From the NCBI GenBank assembly GCA_030407315.1, contig JALQPE010002301.1, forward strand, positions 1 through 64,000: a stretch of DNA of 64,000 nt, in the 5' to 3' direction. A program made the translations under genes and the position numbers. The notes below the pieces were generated by a model that was not told the origin of the DNA, ran no database searches, and saw only the letters and a program-made list of their open reading frames with translations. Position 1 is the stretch's first letter. Every line of letters begins with the position of its first letter. This document shows, one piece after another, positions 42,939-55,255 of the stretch. This DNA is from Asparagopsis taxiformis (lineage: Eukaryota > Rhodophyta > Florideophyceae > Bonnemaisoniales > Bonnemaisoniaceae).

Positions 42939-44933
42939 TTGCGCTTTGCTCCGCCATCAAACCGCTCCAATCTAAGCTCACCTAACCCAACTTTTCGTTC
43001 TAACCGCGCAAATCAACCGACGTCTCACCGAACCATCGCATCCGCCGCCCATTCCAGCGCATCAGCCATCTCGTCTGCAGCTCTGACATCCTCCACGTCT
43101 CCATGTTCCCCCGCTCCAAATTCATCAGATCCATCTGCACGTCTCATCCCCCAGCCGCAATTCCTCAGGAGACCTTTCTACGTTCCAATCATTCTGCCCC
43201 CGGTACTGGATTTATCGCCATCCTCCACGACTCCAGAAAGCGCTGTGAAGTACGCCCTTCTGTCTGAAGACCCAGGCGTTAATTCCGTCGTGCTTGTTGG
43301 TATTGGTGGCGCAGGGAAGACTACTATCCTCTGTGCTCTCGGTAATGACGAGGAGATCAGCGACAAATACCGCGATGGCTTGTGGTTTTTCAGACTTGGT
43401 CATGACATAACACTCTCCTCCTTCATCCGCCAACTCGAGTTGCTTGTCAAATCCGCATGTCCAGATTTTGTAGCAGATTTCAAGTAGCTCGCTGCTTCAG
43501 AAGATACGCACTGCATGATGATCAACCATCCTTTGTCCATGAAGCACTTCCTGCTTCTATTCGATGACGTTAGCGATGTCAATGCAGATGAGTACAGATT
43601 GGCCTGTGCTACGTGTCAAGCCGTGCAAGGGAACAACTGTACATCATTGAAGATTCTGACATCCACAAGCAGCAGAGTTGTTTCCGATGTATTTAGTCAC
43701 AACCTTTGTGCAGAGATCGACCCTGGAAACTCTGACGCTGAAAGAAGCCTTCGAATATTTTGTCACTACGCAGCCTTGGAGATGTCAGATGTTTCTTTAC
43801 TCTCCGATTAGAACCGAGACGCCCTGGACCACGTTCTGGAAATATGCCAAGGACTTCCGCTCCCATTGAGAATGGCTGGATCTACCGTCAGGCAGCTTAT
43901 GTACCCTAGCGTAGATCAATGTGATCAGAGTGCGATCGGTCGGTATTGGGGGGACTGGCATCGAGGACCCGGTCTCCTGCAGGGGCAGAGGGTGTAGAAA
44001 AACATCTAGGCATGACATCTATCTTGGAGACGAGCATAAAATTTGTCGAGGATGGATGGGAGTCGACGAAAGCGCCAGAAAAGCTCGCTGATCACCTCAC
44101 AGTGCAAGACATGTTTCACGCATGTTTCACTCATTTTGCATTGTACAAAAGCAAACATGTCTGCCAGTTGGTGTGATAGAGCGGTCGTGGGGTGTGACCG
44201 ATGTACAGTCTGGGTTATTGATGTATTCACGAAAGAGCCTAGTATCTGAAGCTCGAGAAGAGGGCAAAGGGATCATAGAAGTGTGTGCACACGATTTAGT
44301 GCTAGATATCAGTGTCAGGATGGCTGAGAATCAAGTTGTCCGAAGAAGTGTCATGCGAAGCTGTTGGATGCATACCAGATGTCAAGGAGTGGAAGTGGAA
44401 GTACTGGAGACAGGGGAGCGATAAATTGGACGAATGGTGGAATTTGGCAAAGAAGACGGAGACAGATGGAAAAATTGTGCGCGACATGGATCTTGCAGTG
44501 AGCACGATGAAGCTTTGTTAGATACCGCATTCCATGAGAAATCGTGATGAGTGTACCTTCAAGCTGTATGGACGACTGCGTGACGTCTCAAGCGATAGCG
44601 GCGTTGTGGAGCGATTAGTATATACTATTGAGCGGTATGGACAGTGCCCTTGGGCTCGTGCTGGCTAGTGCGAAGGGCCCTTTGAGACGCGTGGTAGAAG
44701 TAGAAAGTGATATACAATTTATATATGCTGGAACGCGAGGAGATGAAATAGTTGTGGAACGTAAGGGAGGCAAATGTGTCTGTATTGAATAGCCTTGATG
44801 GTTCAACGGAAAATTGGCTTGTTGGTCATGAAGAAGATGATATTGTAGTCGATGTATTTGTAGACTCTTGGGCGAGAAAGATATATTCTTGCAGCTCGAG
44901 AGGAAGAGTGATAATATGGAATGAACACAAGAA
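42939..44933 (+). pseudogene. NB-ARC NTPase, decayed (N-terminal part of NB-ARC/WD40 gene)
   Basis: The P-loop VLVGIGGAGKTT is at about 43285-43320, a Walker B-like LLLFDDVSDV at about 43550-43580 in a later frame, and a GLPLPLRMAG motif at about 43850-43880 in yet another. These three in this order define the NB-ARC (STAND) NTPase family, ATP switches used in immune or death signalling. At least four frame changes and stops (43485, 43809, 43867, 44520) separate them. The N-terminal 100 codons are Ser/Pro-rich and unrecognised, and the start is unclear. The region joins WD40 repeats downstream. Confidence 0.7.
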
Positions 44934-46445
44934 ATGGCAGTCTTTGCAGGCTGGTACACTAGACGAAGAATAGATCACTTGTATGCAAATATAATGTACG
45001 CAGGACAAAGCAATTCTGGGAACACAAACCTCGGACGACTGTTGGTAATTGATGTGAATAGTGGAAATATGATGCAAACTTCGGACGCGCAAACGGATAG
45101 CGTGACCTCGCTGGCGGTTGACACCAGCAAAGTTTATCTGGTTTCTGCATCAAAGGATGAAACCATCATCGTCTGGGACATGGCATGTTTCGGCGACACG
45201 AGATATGTGTTGCAGGGGCACATGACATGGATGAGAAGTGTGATATTGAGCGGTGATGGTAAAATACTAGCCTCAGGATCAAGCGATGGAACTATTCATT
45301 TGTGGGATTTAGAGCTTCGCGATCATCGTTGGACATCGTCTGACGATCATGGCCGACCTGTAGAGTGCGTTGTGTTCAGTGCCGATGATCGACTGCTGTA
45401 TTCTGCAGACTATGATACGATATGTGTGTGGCGGATGAGCAACGGTGGTCGTGACGTTGCCTTACTACAAACCCTCTGTCATACATCGATATACGACATC
45501 AATTCGCTTTGTATCGCAGAAAACTCGGAACTATTGGTGTTGCATCGGAATGGTGTACATGTTTGGAACGTGGGACAAATTGACAGCAAGAAAGGAGGAA
45601 TCGATGCTTTTGTGTCGCATGTGCGCAAATTTGCAGTGTCTGCAGATGGAGCAACCGTGTTGACATGTTGCGAAGGTGCGAAATATCTGGAGATACGCAA
45701 CTTGAGTGAGGTTGCACAGGGCATCGATCGCGTCATTTGGAGTTTCAGAATTCCGCATCGATTTCAACCAGAATCACTGGCCGTGTCTAACGACCAGCGG
45801 CTTATTGCCTACTCCAGTGCATGCAAGTGTGTCGTGCATGTTGGCCACGTGCGTAACAGACAGATTTTGCACTCGCTGTCCAATCTGGAGCATTGGGTGT
45901 TGTCGAAAGCCGCGGACGAAGCTTGCAATTCGTCCAATTGTTCAAGTTCCGACGATTCGAGTATTGTGACAGGTGGTGGTCCATGGCGGGATATCGAATC
46001 GCTATGGTTCAGCTCAGATGGAAGTGCTATTTCGGGTGTGGGAGTTGCAGCGCCGATTGGAGACGATTCGACGGTCGAGAGAAAGTCGCTTTCGTGGAAC
46101 GTGGCGTCGGGAGAGGCTGTGGATGACGCACAGCTCGTTGGCGAGAGTAGTGGTTCGAATTGCACTGCAACCGCTCGTCTGGTTTGCCAGCCGCAGTTGT
46201 CGTCCGTCGGGATGCGATATTCAGGGGATGTGGTTTATGAGCTTGACGGCATGTCGTTCGTTATAGCCAGTCTGGAAGACGATGTTACAGAGGCGTATTA
46301 TTGTTACAATTCACGTCGGTTGTGGATCGCGTCTTTTGGTAGAGGAATGTACTATGTTGATCTCGTTACTGATAACGCTCATCTGGGACTAGGCGATGAA
46401 CCATCTCTACCAATTCTTTGGCATCTGCATGCGTCGCAGCACTAG
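44934..46445 (+). pseudogene. WD40 repeat region (C-terminal part of the NB-ARC/WD40 gene)
   Basis: A 503-aa open frame with recognisable WD40 blades: LVSASKDETIIVWDM, LASGSSDGTIHLWDL and LLYSADYDTICVWRM at about residues 70-175, then weaker ones. An earlier blade ending RGRVIIWNEHKKW lies in another frame at 44752-44973, so the ATG at 44934 is not a true start. WD40 propellers form the sensor part of Apaf-1-like STAND proteins. The ORF alone could still make a protein, but the gene as a whole is broken. Confidence 0.7.
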
Positions 46446-47075
46446 ACACTAGCCGCGAAATGTACAGTAGCAATACAACGCTAAACGTCTACACACTGAA
46501 TAGGAGGAGAGACAGCGCCGATGAATTTAGTGCAGGATTGTGTTTCTCAGGATAAACTGCTATCTTCGTAGGAAAGTTGAATAGCGACATTTTGCTGTAG
46601 TTGGCTACCAACCCGTTGATTACTAAATTAACGTCATGAGTTTGTCTTTGTTGATCAGTAAGACCATCCAACCATATTCTGACAGCATCGACATCTGTTT
46701 TCATGTAAATTGCATCTACGATCAACAGCGTTATGTTTTATGGCAATAGTTTTGTTCGACACGAGATTTGAACAGACTTGTTTTCTAAAATAGTGCACGT
46801 CGTGACCTTGTTGGTAGCACATGTATCATAATTGCATGTCATTCAACTGTTACCATGGCGCCAGTTTCTTCGTCACACTTGCCTCTGTGCAGTTGCTATC
46901 GGTAATCCAAATCGTAGCGAGTTACTGAGACTCGTTGGCGGTGATGCGGACCTTGTGTTTGATAGTTCTAGTTTGTGATGCGCATCTGCACCGCTTGATT
47001 CAATGCCTCATTCGATAAATCTCTGATTCCTTTCGCATTTACGTTGGTCACACAGGACGTGTGCTCAAATGGTTT
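46446..47075. other. Intergenic stretch, nothing supported
   Basis: No ORF or repeat that I can support; one 78-codon minus frame (46489-46725) shows no motif. Confidence 0.4.
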
Positions 47076-47720
47076 TCATTCGTTCTGGGTTGAGAGTTTG
47101 ACATTTCTATCGCATCGGGATACAGCCAATAATATACTGTTCAGCATGTGAACAATTTCATCAAATTTTTCTATAACTTCATGCGGCTTTGCCAGCTGCA
47201 TTACGTACTTCAGCGCACACTGCTTCCAACCGGACGAGTCCAACTCTACTCCCGTCTCCTTCTGCGTGATCAAGTATCGCCCGTTTCGCATTTCCACTAT
47301 CTGGGCTTCAAGGTCCTCGTGAAGCACTAGACATCCAACGTTTTTCCCGCTGTGATACAGCACTGGACGCTCCTGTATTGTCAAAGCAGAGATGCAACGA
47401 TCAATGCGCAAAACTCCCGGATCGTCTGCATATGTTTCAACGCAATGCTTGATACTGCAAGATGAGTTCTCGCTCACCTTAATCTGTCCCTCAACAATTC
47501 GGTCAAGAGCCCATCTCGCCGCCTCTTGTCCACACTCGCCCGACAGAAATGAATTGATTACTTCTTTACAATCTTCATCTTGTTCGGCGCTTTCATGCAA
47601 AGGAACACTAGCCGCTGACCTCGTTTCCAGTATGCGGTAGCTTCTGCGCTCTCCGCTTGAGAATTGACTTTTTATCGTGCAGCGCAATTCACTGCCACCC
47701 ATCACCGCCGTATACGTCAC
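47076..47720 (-). CDS. Hypothetical protein, 214 aa
   Basis: Intact minus ORF from ATG 47720. Composition is globular, with mixed charge and Cys/Trp scattered. No membrane segment, repeat or motif is recognised. It lies 214 bases downstream of the next ORF in the same orientation and could be a second exon of it. I see no clear splice sites. Confidence 0.45.
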   Translation of the reverse strand: MTYTAVMGGSELRCTIKSQFSSGERRSYRILETRSAASVPLHESAEQDEDCKEVINSFLSGECGQEAARWALDRIVEGQIKVSENSSCSIKHCVETYADDPGVLRIDRCISALTIQERPVLYHSGKNVGCLVLHEDLEAQIVEMRNGRYLITQKETGVELDSSGWKQCALKYVMQLAKPHEVIEKFDEIVHMLNSILLAVSRCDRNVKLSTQNE

Positions 47721-47933
47721 GTATTACTTGCCTACCACCGTCTTGCCAGTCTTCATTTCGTAGCGAGACGTCTCCGGCCTGCTAGTAATTCGTGCTGCGA
47801 ATATCAATCCCTCCAGCTCTTGGTCTATAGAAACCGCTTATTCGGATAGTGTCATTGTTGCGGTGGGGTGCATGGTTGAATTCATCGTCATATAATCGTA
47901 ACTGACTGCGTTCAACGTTTCATGTAGACGCAT

Positions 47934-48557
47934 TTAGAAGTAATCCGTATTTGTGATGCCTGGCAAAATCATCAAATCATCTGCCGTGTAGACACGATTT
48001 GTTTCGTTTTCGGAAACTTCGCGTATGCATCGCAACTTGTCGATGGCTTTCGAGAATTCCAATGCCGTCTCCACAGCATTCACCTCATCTGATCCACAAA
48101 TTAAGCTGACCCTCACGCATGCTTCCAGAAACATCAGGCTGCATGTGCTGTTTAGTAGCTCTATGATTTCGTGGTTCTCACCAGAGGTGGCGGAAAGCAG
48201 TACCGGAAACACTCCAGCCAAGCAATTGTGCCTCTCTGAATATGTGGTCCAAATGTCGTTAATTATAGCAAGCTCTTCGTCCATCAAGTCATCATCTGCG
48301 AACCACACAAGGTCGCACATGAGAACGTAGGCGCTGCTTACAAAATCGGAGAGAAACCCAGGCGATTGCAAAGTATCATCGGGGCGCTGGTCGGTGCGAA
48401 GGGGCGCTCCCAGGCTGCCGAGTAGGTCGTGGGTGCGGGGCGCAGTTGAGGACCGGATAGAGCTTGCAGACGAAGCTGAATTCGAATGTAAGTCATGGGC
48501 GGTTCGGGTGGGGCGAGCTTGGGCGCGGGTGCAGGACGAGACAACTGCGGCTGCCAT
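47934..48557 (-). CDS. Hypothetical protein, 207 aa
   Basis: ATG 48557. The first 60 residues are Ser/Ala/Pro/Arg-rich, reminiscent of a transit or disordered leader. The rest looks helical (FVSSAYVLMCDLVWFADDDL.., LNSTCSLMFLEACVRVSL). Not recognised. Confidence 0.45.
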   Translation of the reverse strand: MAAAVVSSCTRAQARPTRTAHDLHSNSASSASSIRSSTAPRTHDLLGSLGAPLRTDQRPDDTLQSPGFLSDFVSSAYVLMCDLVWFADDDLMDEELAIINDIWTTYSERHNCLAGVFPVLLSATSGENHEIIELLNSTCSLMFLEACVRVSLICGSDEVNAVETALEFSKAIDKLRCIREVSENETNRVYTADDLMILPGITNTDYF

Positions 48558-49261
48558 GTTGGGACAGACGAGGGAGGAGGGTAGGTGGGGAATGGAGAGA
48601 CGGATTAGTTCCTCTTATTCTCCATTTCTTATGCAATAGCATGGTTCTGTCCTAGGACATGTGGAGCGAGGAATGGCATGTACGAGAGATCAATCGACGC
48701 TGCGATTTGTACTGCAGGTGGTAGTACCAATCCTGTGCGCAATATTACAATGACAGCAAGCGCTGCCTGTGATCTGCTCCAACAGAAGCACCTCACGCCC
48801 ATGAATGATACTTATCAACTGCCCAGTCGGACAACCATTCGGCGTTTTTCACAGTTGGCATTTCAGCGCACCGTTTCCAGATTTAGCTCTTCTGCATCAT
48901 CGCATCTAACTTTGGTACACTCTCACTGGCGAAGCGCCACATCTACAATGAGTATCCCACCATGCCGCTGTGTCCCGGTAATAAAGGAAACTGAGATCGA
49001 TTAAAAGGGGTCATGTTTGTTCTTGGCCATGTGATACTCAAATCTTCAGCACTGCTTTACCTCCTCTACTGTCTTCTACCCCATATCTTACACCTTCGCA
49101 CCGCTAAGCCCAGTTCCTCCTTCGCTGTCCGCCCTCTTCTTTGCCTCTACAATCGAATCTACTATCTCTTCGACTACTCTCCTCTGGTTGCCACGCCAGT
49201 GACCAGAACTTTATCCGGAAATTTCAGTTCGTGCTTTAGACCGAGTTCGGTTTAAACAGAT
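48558..49261. other. Intergenic stretch
   Basis: A 108-codon plus-strand frame at 48678-49004 has no motif. Nothing else supported. Confidence 0.35.
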
Positions 49262-49618
49262 CAATTCGTAGTAACATTGACCCGAAACAACACTGACTTA
49301 AATCTTTAGAACAGTTTACAATGTTCCGTATGAGAGCAGTTCACCATCTCGGTTACCACATTTACCGTTCTGTGTTCAATGAATACTGTTTTCACCGTTT
49401 TCCAGGACACTATTTACTGTTCTTTCGTAGAGCAGTACATTCGAATCTCCAGAACAATATACACCGCTCTCAAATCTGTGTATTTCGAGGAAGAATAGTA
49501 CATTCACTGTTCATGGCGCACTGCACACTGTCCTGAGACGATGTTGGTACTGTTTCTTCTGAAGAACACTAGAAATACTGTTCTGAAACACTATTTTTAC
49601 TGTTCTGGAACCTTCATG
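49262..49618. repeat. ACTGTTC-rich repeat field (reverse counterpart of 36313-37560)
   Basis: TACTGTTCT, ACTGTTC and AGAACA words recur every 20-40 bases. It immediately precedes the 5' truncation point of Copia-D. Confidence 0.55.
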
Positions 49619-50179
49619 CCCTCCTAGTGCAAACAGCAGGCGCGCACCAATAACAATTCTCACTCCACTCGCCCACCACTGCTGGACACCCCATCCCAGA
49701 ATACACGATCTAAAACAAGAGCTCGAGACTGGGACAGGCCATGGCGCACGAGTCACACCTCTAAAACGACGACACCAAACCGCCAAACCAATTCCCCCAC
49801 CACCACGACGCCAACAAACCGCAAACCAACGACTCCCACACCACCTCGCCCACAGCAAACCCTACCTCATACAGCCACACAAGCACCCAAACCGAACGAC
49901 ATAAACACAAAAACCGCCTCGGTCACAAGTGCCAAACATGACCCAACCACCCCAACAAGGCAGACTCTGCCCAAAACACCCCAAGAACCCCAGCCACCTC
50001 TGGTCATCAGATTCAACGCACCTACATCCTCTCCCCAGGCGATAACTACATCCCGGCCCCAGACAGCGACAGAGCGGAATCGCAACCCACTCTACGCATC
50101 CCACCCGGATGATCAACCACACCCCGCCCACGACCTACACCTCCGGCTAGGTCACCCTAACCCACAAACAATTCGCCGT

Positions 50180-52861
50180 ATGTGCCGGCACAAGTCCATA
50201 CCAGCACTCGCACCATATGAAAACCTAGTCATTCCCGACATGACTTGCAGTGCCTGCGCCATCGCCAAGATCAAAGCGGCCCCACACAAACCAACCCCAC
50301 ACGACCACCAAATCGGCGAACACATATCCTCAGATGTATGCGGACCACTACCAACCACATCGATGCAGGGCAATCGCTATTTCGTCACTTTCATCGATAC
50401 AAAAACGCGATACATCACTGTGTACTTTATCCAAAACCGCACCTCCATTCCCAACATTACCATTCAACACATGGAATACGTACACACCATGCATGGTAAA
50501 TACCCACGCTTCTTTCGATCGGATAATGCCCGCGAATATACATCATCCGCGCTACAAAAACAACTTTCCCTTCGCGGCATAACCCACATAACCACAGCCC
50601 CCTACACACCACAACAGAACAGTATAGCGGAACGTATCAACCACACTTTAATGGACACTGTCCGCGCCACTCTGACCCACAGCTCTTCGGATAATGCTAA
50701 CTGGCAATACGCCATGATGGACGCAGTCTTCAAACGCAACCTGACTCTACACACAACCACCAACAAAATACCATACACCGAGTGGCACCAAATGACCCCG
50801 CGCATCCAACGCCTTTTCGCGTTTGGCCAGGTTGGCCACATACCGGTACAACAACCCAAAAACAAGCTGGACGACCGTGGCACCCTCGTACGATACCTTA
50901 CAGCGTGTGACCAAGACAACATACTAGTCGAAAACACCACCACACGACAACCAATTAAGATCCCGGCACTCGACTTCCACCCATACGTCACCACAACTGA
51001 CCCCACTGCAACGACCACAATGGCGTTTCAGGCCAACGCCTACACACCTGCCCATGCACCCATACCACAGATTATCACCACCCAAACCCCCGCTCCGCCC
51101 AATCACCGTACGGCCCGCAAATACCCCGACGCCCACCTCTGGGCCGAAGCTCATAACGACGAACTTAACAAGATCGACGAAATGCACGCCATCCGATGGA
51201 TCCCCAGACACAATACACCCCCCAAGATACGCCCCATTCCACTCACCATGACATACAAATACAAACGAGATGCCAATGGCCACATCGAAGAGCGTAAAGC
51301 TCGATGCGCCGTACGCGGAGACCGCATGAAACCACACCTGCATTATGACCCAGACAGCACGGCGACATTCGCCGCAGACAAAACCACCATACGCCTCCTC
51401 CTAGCCCACGCAGCTGCACACAAATTACACACAGAACACCTAGACATATCCTCCGCATTCCTTCACGAAAAATTCGACCACACCGAACCGGTCTTCGTAC
51501 GGCAATACCCTTTATTTGATGGTACCTTCCGCCACGACTCACAGGTTGGCCAACTCTGCGGGAACCTTTATGGCACCCGCCAAGCCGGTCGAATATTCTC
51601 TGATGGCACACGACAATTCCTCCAAAACTTAGGATACAAGCAGCTCAAATCCGACCCGTGTTTGTTCACTAAATCCACAACACACAACCAAATCATCGTC
51701 GCCACGACAATTGACGACTTCCTCATATGCGCCACCGAACCACACCTCATCACAGACCTTTACGAGCAACTGAAAACCAAATACAAAGTCAAACGACTTG
51801 GCGCCCCCACAAAATACCTAAACTGGAAGATAACCCACCACCCCAATGGCATCCACATATCACAACCGCACGTAATCGACTCAATCATCACAAAAACGAA
51901 AATGCAAGACGCGAAACCAATCGACCGTTTATACTCCGACGGCATCGACCTTTCTCCACCTACAGATGATGACGAAATTGACCTCACAACGGCAACCACA
52001 TACCGCGAAACCCTGGGCGAACTGCGCTACTTGACAGACTCCACACGCCCCGACATCCATTTCTTTACAAACTCACTAGCGCGCGCGAACCACAAACCCA
52101 CCGCCAGACACTGGAAACTGCTCAAGAGGCTAGTTCGCTTCCTGAAACACACAAAACACACTGGAATACAGATGCAGAACAATCCCACGGATGAAGTACT
52201 AACATCATACTCCGACGCTGACTTCGCGAACGACACATCTACCAGAAAGTCCATCTCTGGATCACTCCACACACTACACGGCGCACCGATACATTGGACG
52301 TCACAACGACAGTCTCTCGTAGCGACTAGTACATGCGAAGCCGAAACTATTGCCGCTTCAGAAGCAGTACGACAAACAAACTGGCTCGGAGACCTCCTCA
52401 AAGAACTGAAACTCATCCACCCTGACAAAGCTATCCTCACCTATATCGACTCCCAATCTGCCATAGCCATCGCGAAGAACACTGCGCCGACAAAACGCCG
52501 CAAGTTCATTGACATCCGACATCACCACCTAATGGACAACGTCCAAGCTGGCCGGATCAATCTACAATACCTTCCATCACAGCAGATGCTGGCCGACATT
52601 TTTACAAAACCCCTAACAAAGCAACCATTTCAACGACTCACATCAGCTCTACAAATCAGCGAAGGACCTAACCAACGCACAACAATACCGCTCCCCGCCC
52701 CTGGGCGACAGGGGGAGTGTCAGCACGCTAACTTAACCACACGTCGCCCAGCAACGACTCGCTATTGTCAGCACGCTAACTCAATAACCACAGTACGCAC
52801 GGACAAATACACTAACAGACACTACACTGACAACAGGACAGAAAACGAGAACAGTACTTAA
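50180..52861 (+). pseudogene. Copia-D pol (integrase, RT, RNase H), 5'-truncated
   Basis: 893 codons from ATG 50180, and the same frame is open upstream to about 49640 (Thr/Pro-rich, with HLRLGHPNPQTIRRM just before the ATG). Integrase: CSACAIAK zinc site, TFIDTKTRY, FRSDNAREY, YTPQQNSIAERINHT. RT: TYKYKRDANGHIEERKARC, LDISSAFLH, and a catalytic TIDDFL where copia usually has YVDDLL. RNase H: SYSDADFANDTSTRKSISG, TSTCEAETIA, YIDSQSAIAIAKN, FIDIRHHHLMD. No frame breaks, so it is fairly young or was conserved, but it lacks gag and protease. The frame runs 140 bases into the LTR. Confidence 0.9.
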
Positions 52862-52918
52862 GGCCAATTAGAATAGGATCAGTAAACGGACGACGGTAAG
52901 GAGATTGTCCCTCTAACA
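52718..52918 (+). repeat. Copia-D 3' LTR (right end uncertain)
   Basis: Starts TGTCAGCACGCTAAC after the purine tract. The same 15-mer recurs at 52765. The end at ..CTCTAACA is a guess, as there is no second LTR to compare. Confidence 0.45.
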
Positions 52919-53251
52919 GTGAGAGATCTGTAAAAGATGTCAATATTTTAAAAAGTTTCAAAAAGCTGTATCTCCTGGAATATTTCAGAAAAGTTGCATT
53001 TTTTCGATAAATTGGAAAATATAACTTCAATTCAGAAGAAAGACAAACTGTCCGTAAGACGATCTCAGCATCGAACAAACGGAGGAAATTGTGCACCGAT
53101 AAAGGAGGACAACCACTCAGTCATCTATTGACGCCAACGAATCCTTCCTCCGTAGTATAAATACAATTTACATACGTCCTCTACACTTTGTGTCCACAAA
53201 AGCATCACACAAGCATTTCCCAATAGATTTCCCGCATAATGCGCTTCCTAT

Positions 53252-54518
53252 CTACTCCTTTGCGTCGCCTCCCCTCATCCCAATCGATGCAGGAAGTTGA
53301 TATTCCTCGGGCGGATAGTGAACCACCTCAACATTTTCCGTTTGCGTCTTCGTCCTCTCCTGATTCGCATTCCCCCTTCTCCTCACAATCCACAAGGTAA
53401 AAATCGACAGCAAGATCACTCCAGATATCGCTCCTGCGATTGAACCGACAATCACACCCGTGTCGGAAGACGTTGTGAAAAATCCAGACCTTTCCTCTCC
53501 GTCAAAAACCGCTTCCGTTTCCGTTGCTTCCGAAAACTCCGCGCCTTGTTCAATCATCCATTCTCTGTGGAAAGACGTTCTCACGTATACACCCGGCGTA
53601 TTGGGAAACGCGCATCCCCTGCCGAATGATACTGATGCCATCATAACAGGTTCACCATCTGAATTGTACTGAATCAACGGCCCGCCACTATCCCCTTGAC
53701 TATGAACACCAAAAGAATGTGTCAGTTTCTTCGCACATGTCACACGCTTCAAACGCGCTACAAAATACCCGAAAAACTTACCATGAATCGCACCCTCCTT
53801 CCATATATCCAGCACAAACTTGCCCATCAAAGTTGATAATACCCCCATACGCTCGTTGACAAACTTGCTCTGTCGTCACAGGGACGTCCACCTGTCTCAG
53901 TCGAAATATGTCCTCGGCGTCCTCTGGGCCTGAGAACACTGTGACCCCGTATCCGACTACACGCGAAAAACTGCCTGGAAAAGGTAACATTTCGTTGACG
54001 TTGATTAGAAAGGGCATTGCATCATCCGCCGATGCCGCCAGTAGCACAACACCTATATCAAATTCCATTTCTCTTTCGGAGAATCTTGGGTGATTCACAG
54101 CACGCTCAATTCGAGTTAAAGTTGCCTCCTGAAGGGCTTGTTGGGTCCCCACTGCGGCCACCCAGGTCGAATCTACACCGCAATGCGCGGCGGTTATCAT
54201 CCACCTCGCGGAGATCATCGCACCTGTGCACAGTGCATTGAACGTGGGTGGAGAGAGAGCTGCCATTCTATTCATGAGATTTGGAGATACAAACAGACCG
54301 CCAACGATTCTTGGGAAGCGATATGTCACATGAGTGGAATTCGAATCAAGTTGGAGAGGTTTTTCTTCACGAAGTGCTGTTGCAAATCTCTGCGCAGGAG
54401 GGTCGTTTTCTATCACAACGGGGCAGACTTGTCGGTTGCCGAATGGAAGCTTGATGCATAAAGATGCCCTTGCGAGGATGAGCGTCACAGCAAGGAGCAG
54501 AAATCTGCTGGAAGTCAT
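53252..54518 (-). CDS. Membrane-anchored trypsin-like serine protease (S1), one intron
   Basis: Starts at ATG 54518 with a signal peptide (MTSSRFLLLAVTLILARASLC) and a propeptide, then the activation site RIVGG. Catalytic His is in ITAAHC, Asp in FDIGVVLLA and Ser in GDSGGP. An 82-nt intron (53781-53700, GTAAGT..CATAG) interrupts the codons just before the active-site Ser; splicing yields CDSCQGDSGGP, the canonical S1 sequence, while reading through gives a stop. A single helix VIVGSIAGAISGVILLSIF.. followed by RRRG near the C-terminus predicts a type I membrane protein with a short cytosolic tail. Substrate unknown. Confidence 0.9.
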
Positions 54519-54609
54519 TTTCTGAAGCAGGTTTTTGCTCAAGGGATGTAAACTACTCAAACTTCAATGCGGTGGATATTGTAGTGCTTGTAACAAAGGG
54601 ACGGCATAA

Positions 54610-54900
54610 ATGTATGCTGGTTATATCGACCCATATCGCTGCAATAAGTATCCGGGGGATTTATTCTTCGGATTAAAGGAGATGAATGTTCATGTCAAAC
54701 AAAATCCTGGGCGGGGAAGACAGATTGCTAATGGTGACGGTTTCATTGGGCACTATGTTCTGCCACCCTGTCGTCTGAAGCCATGTCGCTTTCTAGATGT
54801 GGCGTTGACATCACCCGAGTCCTCCGATCAGGTTCCCTTCCAAGTAGGAGAGTGGGAGGAACCGCTGGTTTGTATTTTTATGGCCGGCGCTGATTCGTAG
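54610..54900 (+). CDS. Hypothetical small ORF, 96 aa
   Basis: ATG 54610. No recognisable motif. It may be chance. It lies 92 bases upstream of, and divergent from, the protease gene. Confidence 0.2.
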   Translation: MYAGYIDPYRCNKYPGDLFFGLKEMNVHVKQNPGRGRQIANGDGFIGHYVLPPCRLKPCRFLDVALTSPESSDQVPFQVGEWEEPLVCIFMAGADS

Positions 54901-55255
54901 AATGAGCGTCGCAGATGGTGGGCAATTTGACGATTAGCATTTGAAACGTTTCTTCGCTCTAACCATGAATATCATTGTTTTTCGAAATGCATAGAAAGCA
55001 GCAACCTGTCTGGCGGCTAGCGTACGAGACTTGTCAATGCGGAAGGCGCCATCATCTGGGCCTGAAAAGTGTAGCGAGAAAGAATTGAGGTACGCGCCCA
55101 TAAGAGTCGAAACTGTTGCAGGAAAAGTGACCGTACCTTGAGTAACGTAATGGCACTCTTTAAATAGAAACCAAGTAGCACTATATTTACTGCGGGGCTG
55201 CGCAATTTATCCATAGTCGAGAGCACAAACATAAGAGGCTAAAGAATGTGGACGG

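Larger units (their letters stand above)
49640..52918 (+). mobile_element. Copia-D, 5'-truncated divergent Ty1/copia
   Basis: Coding strand unusually rich in A and C. The pol frame is open from about 49640, with no LTR, gag or protease upstream. It has a purine tract GACAGGGGGAG before 52718 and a probable 3' LTR. It is not close to Copia-A, B or C. Confidence 0.8.

Noticed and set aside
53150..53400. TATAAATA at about 53157 followed by an ATG at 53238, as a plus-strand gene
   Set aside because: The frame overlaps the well-supported protease tail on the other strand and shows no motif.
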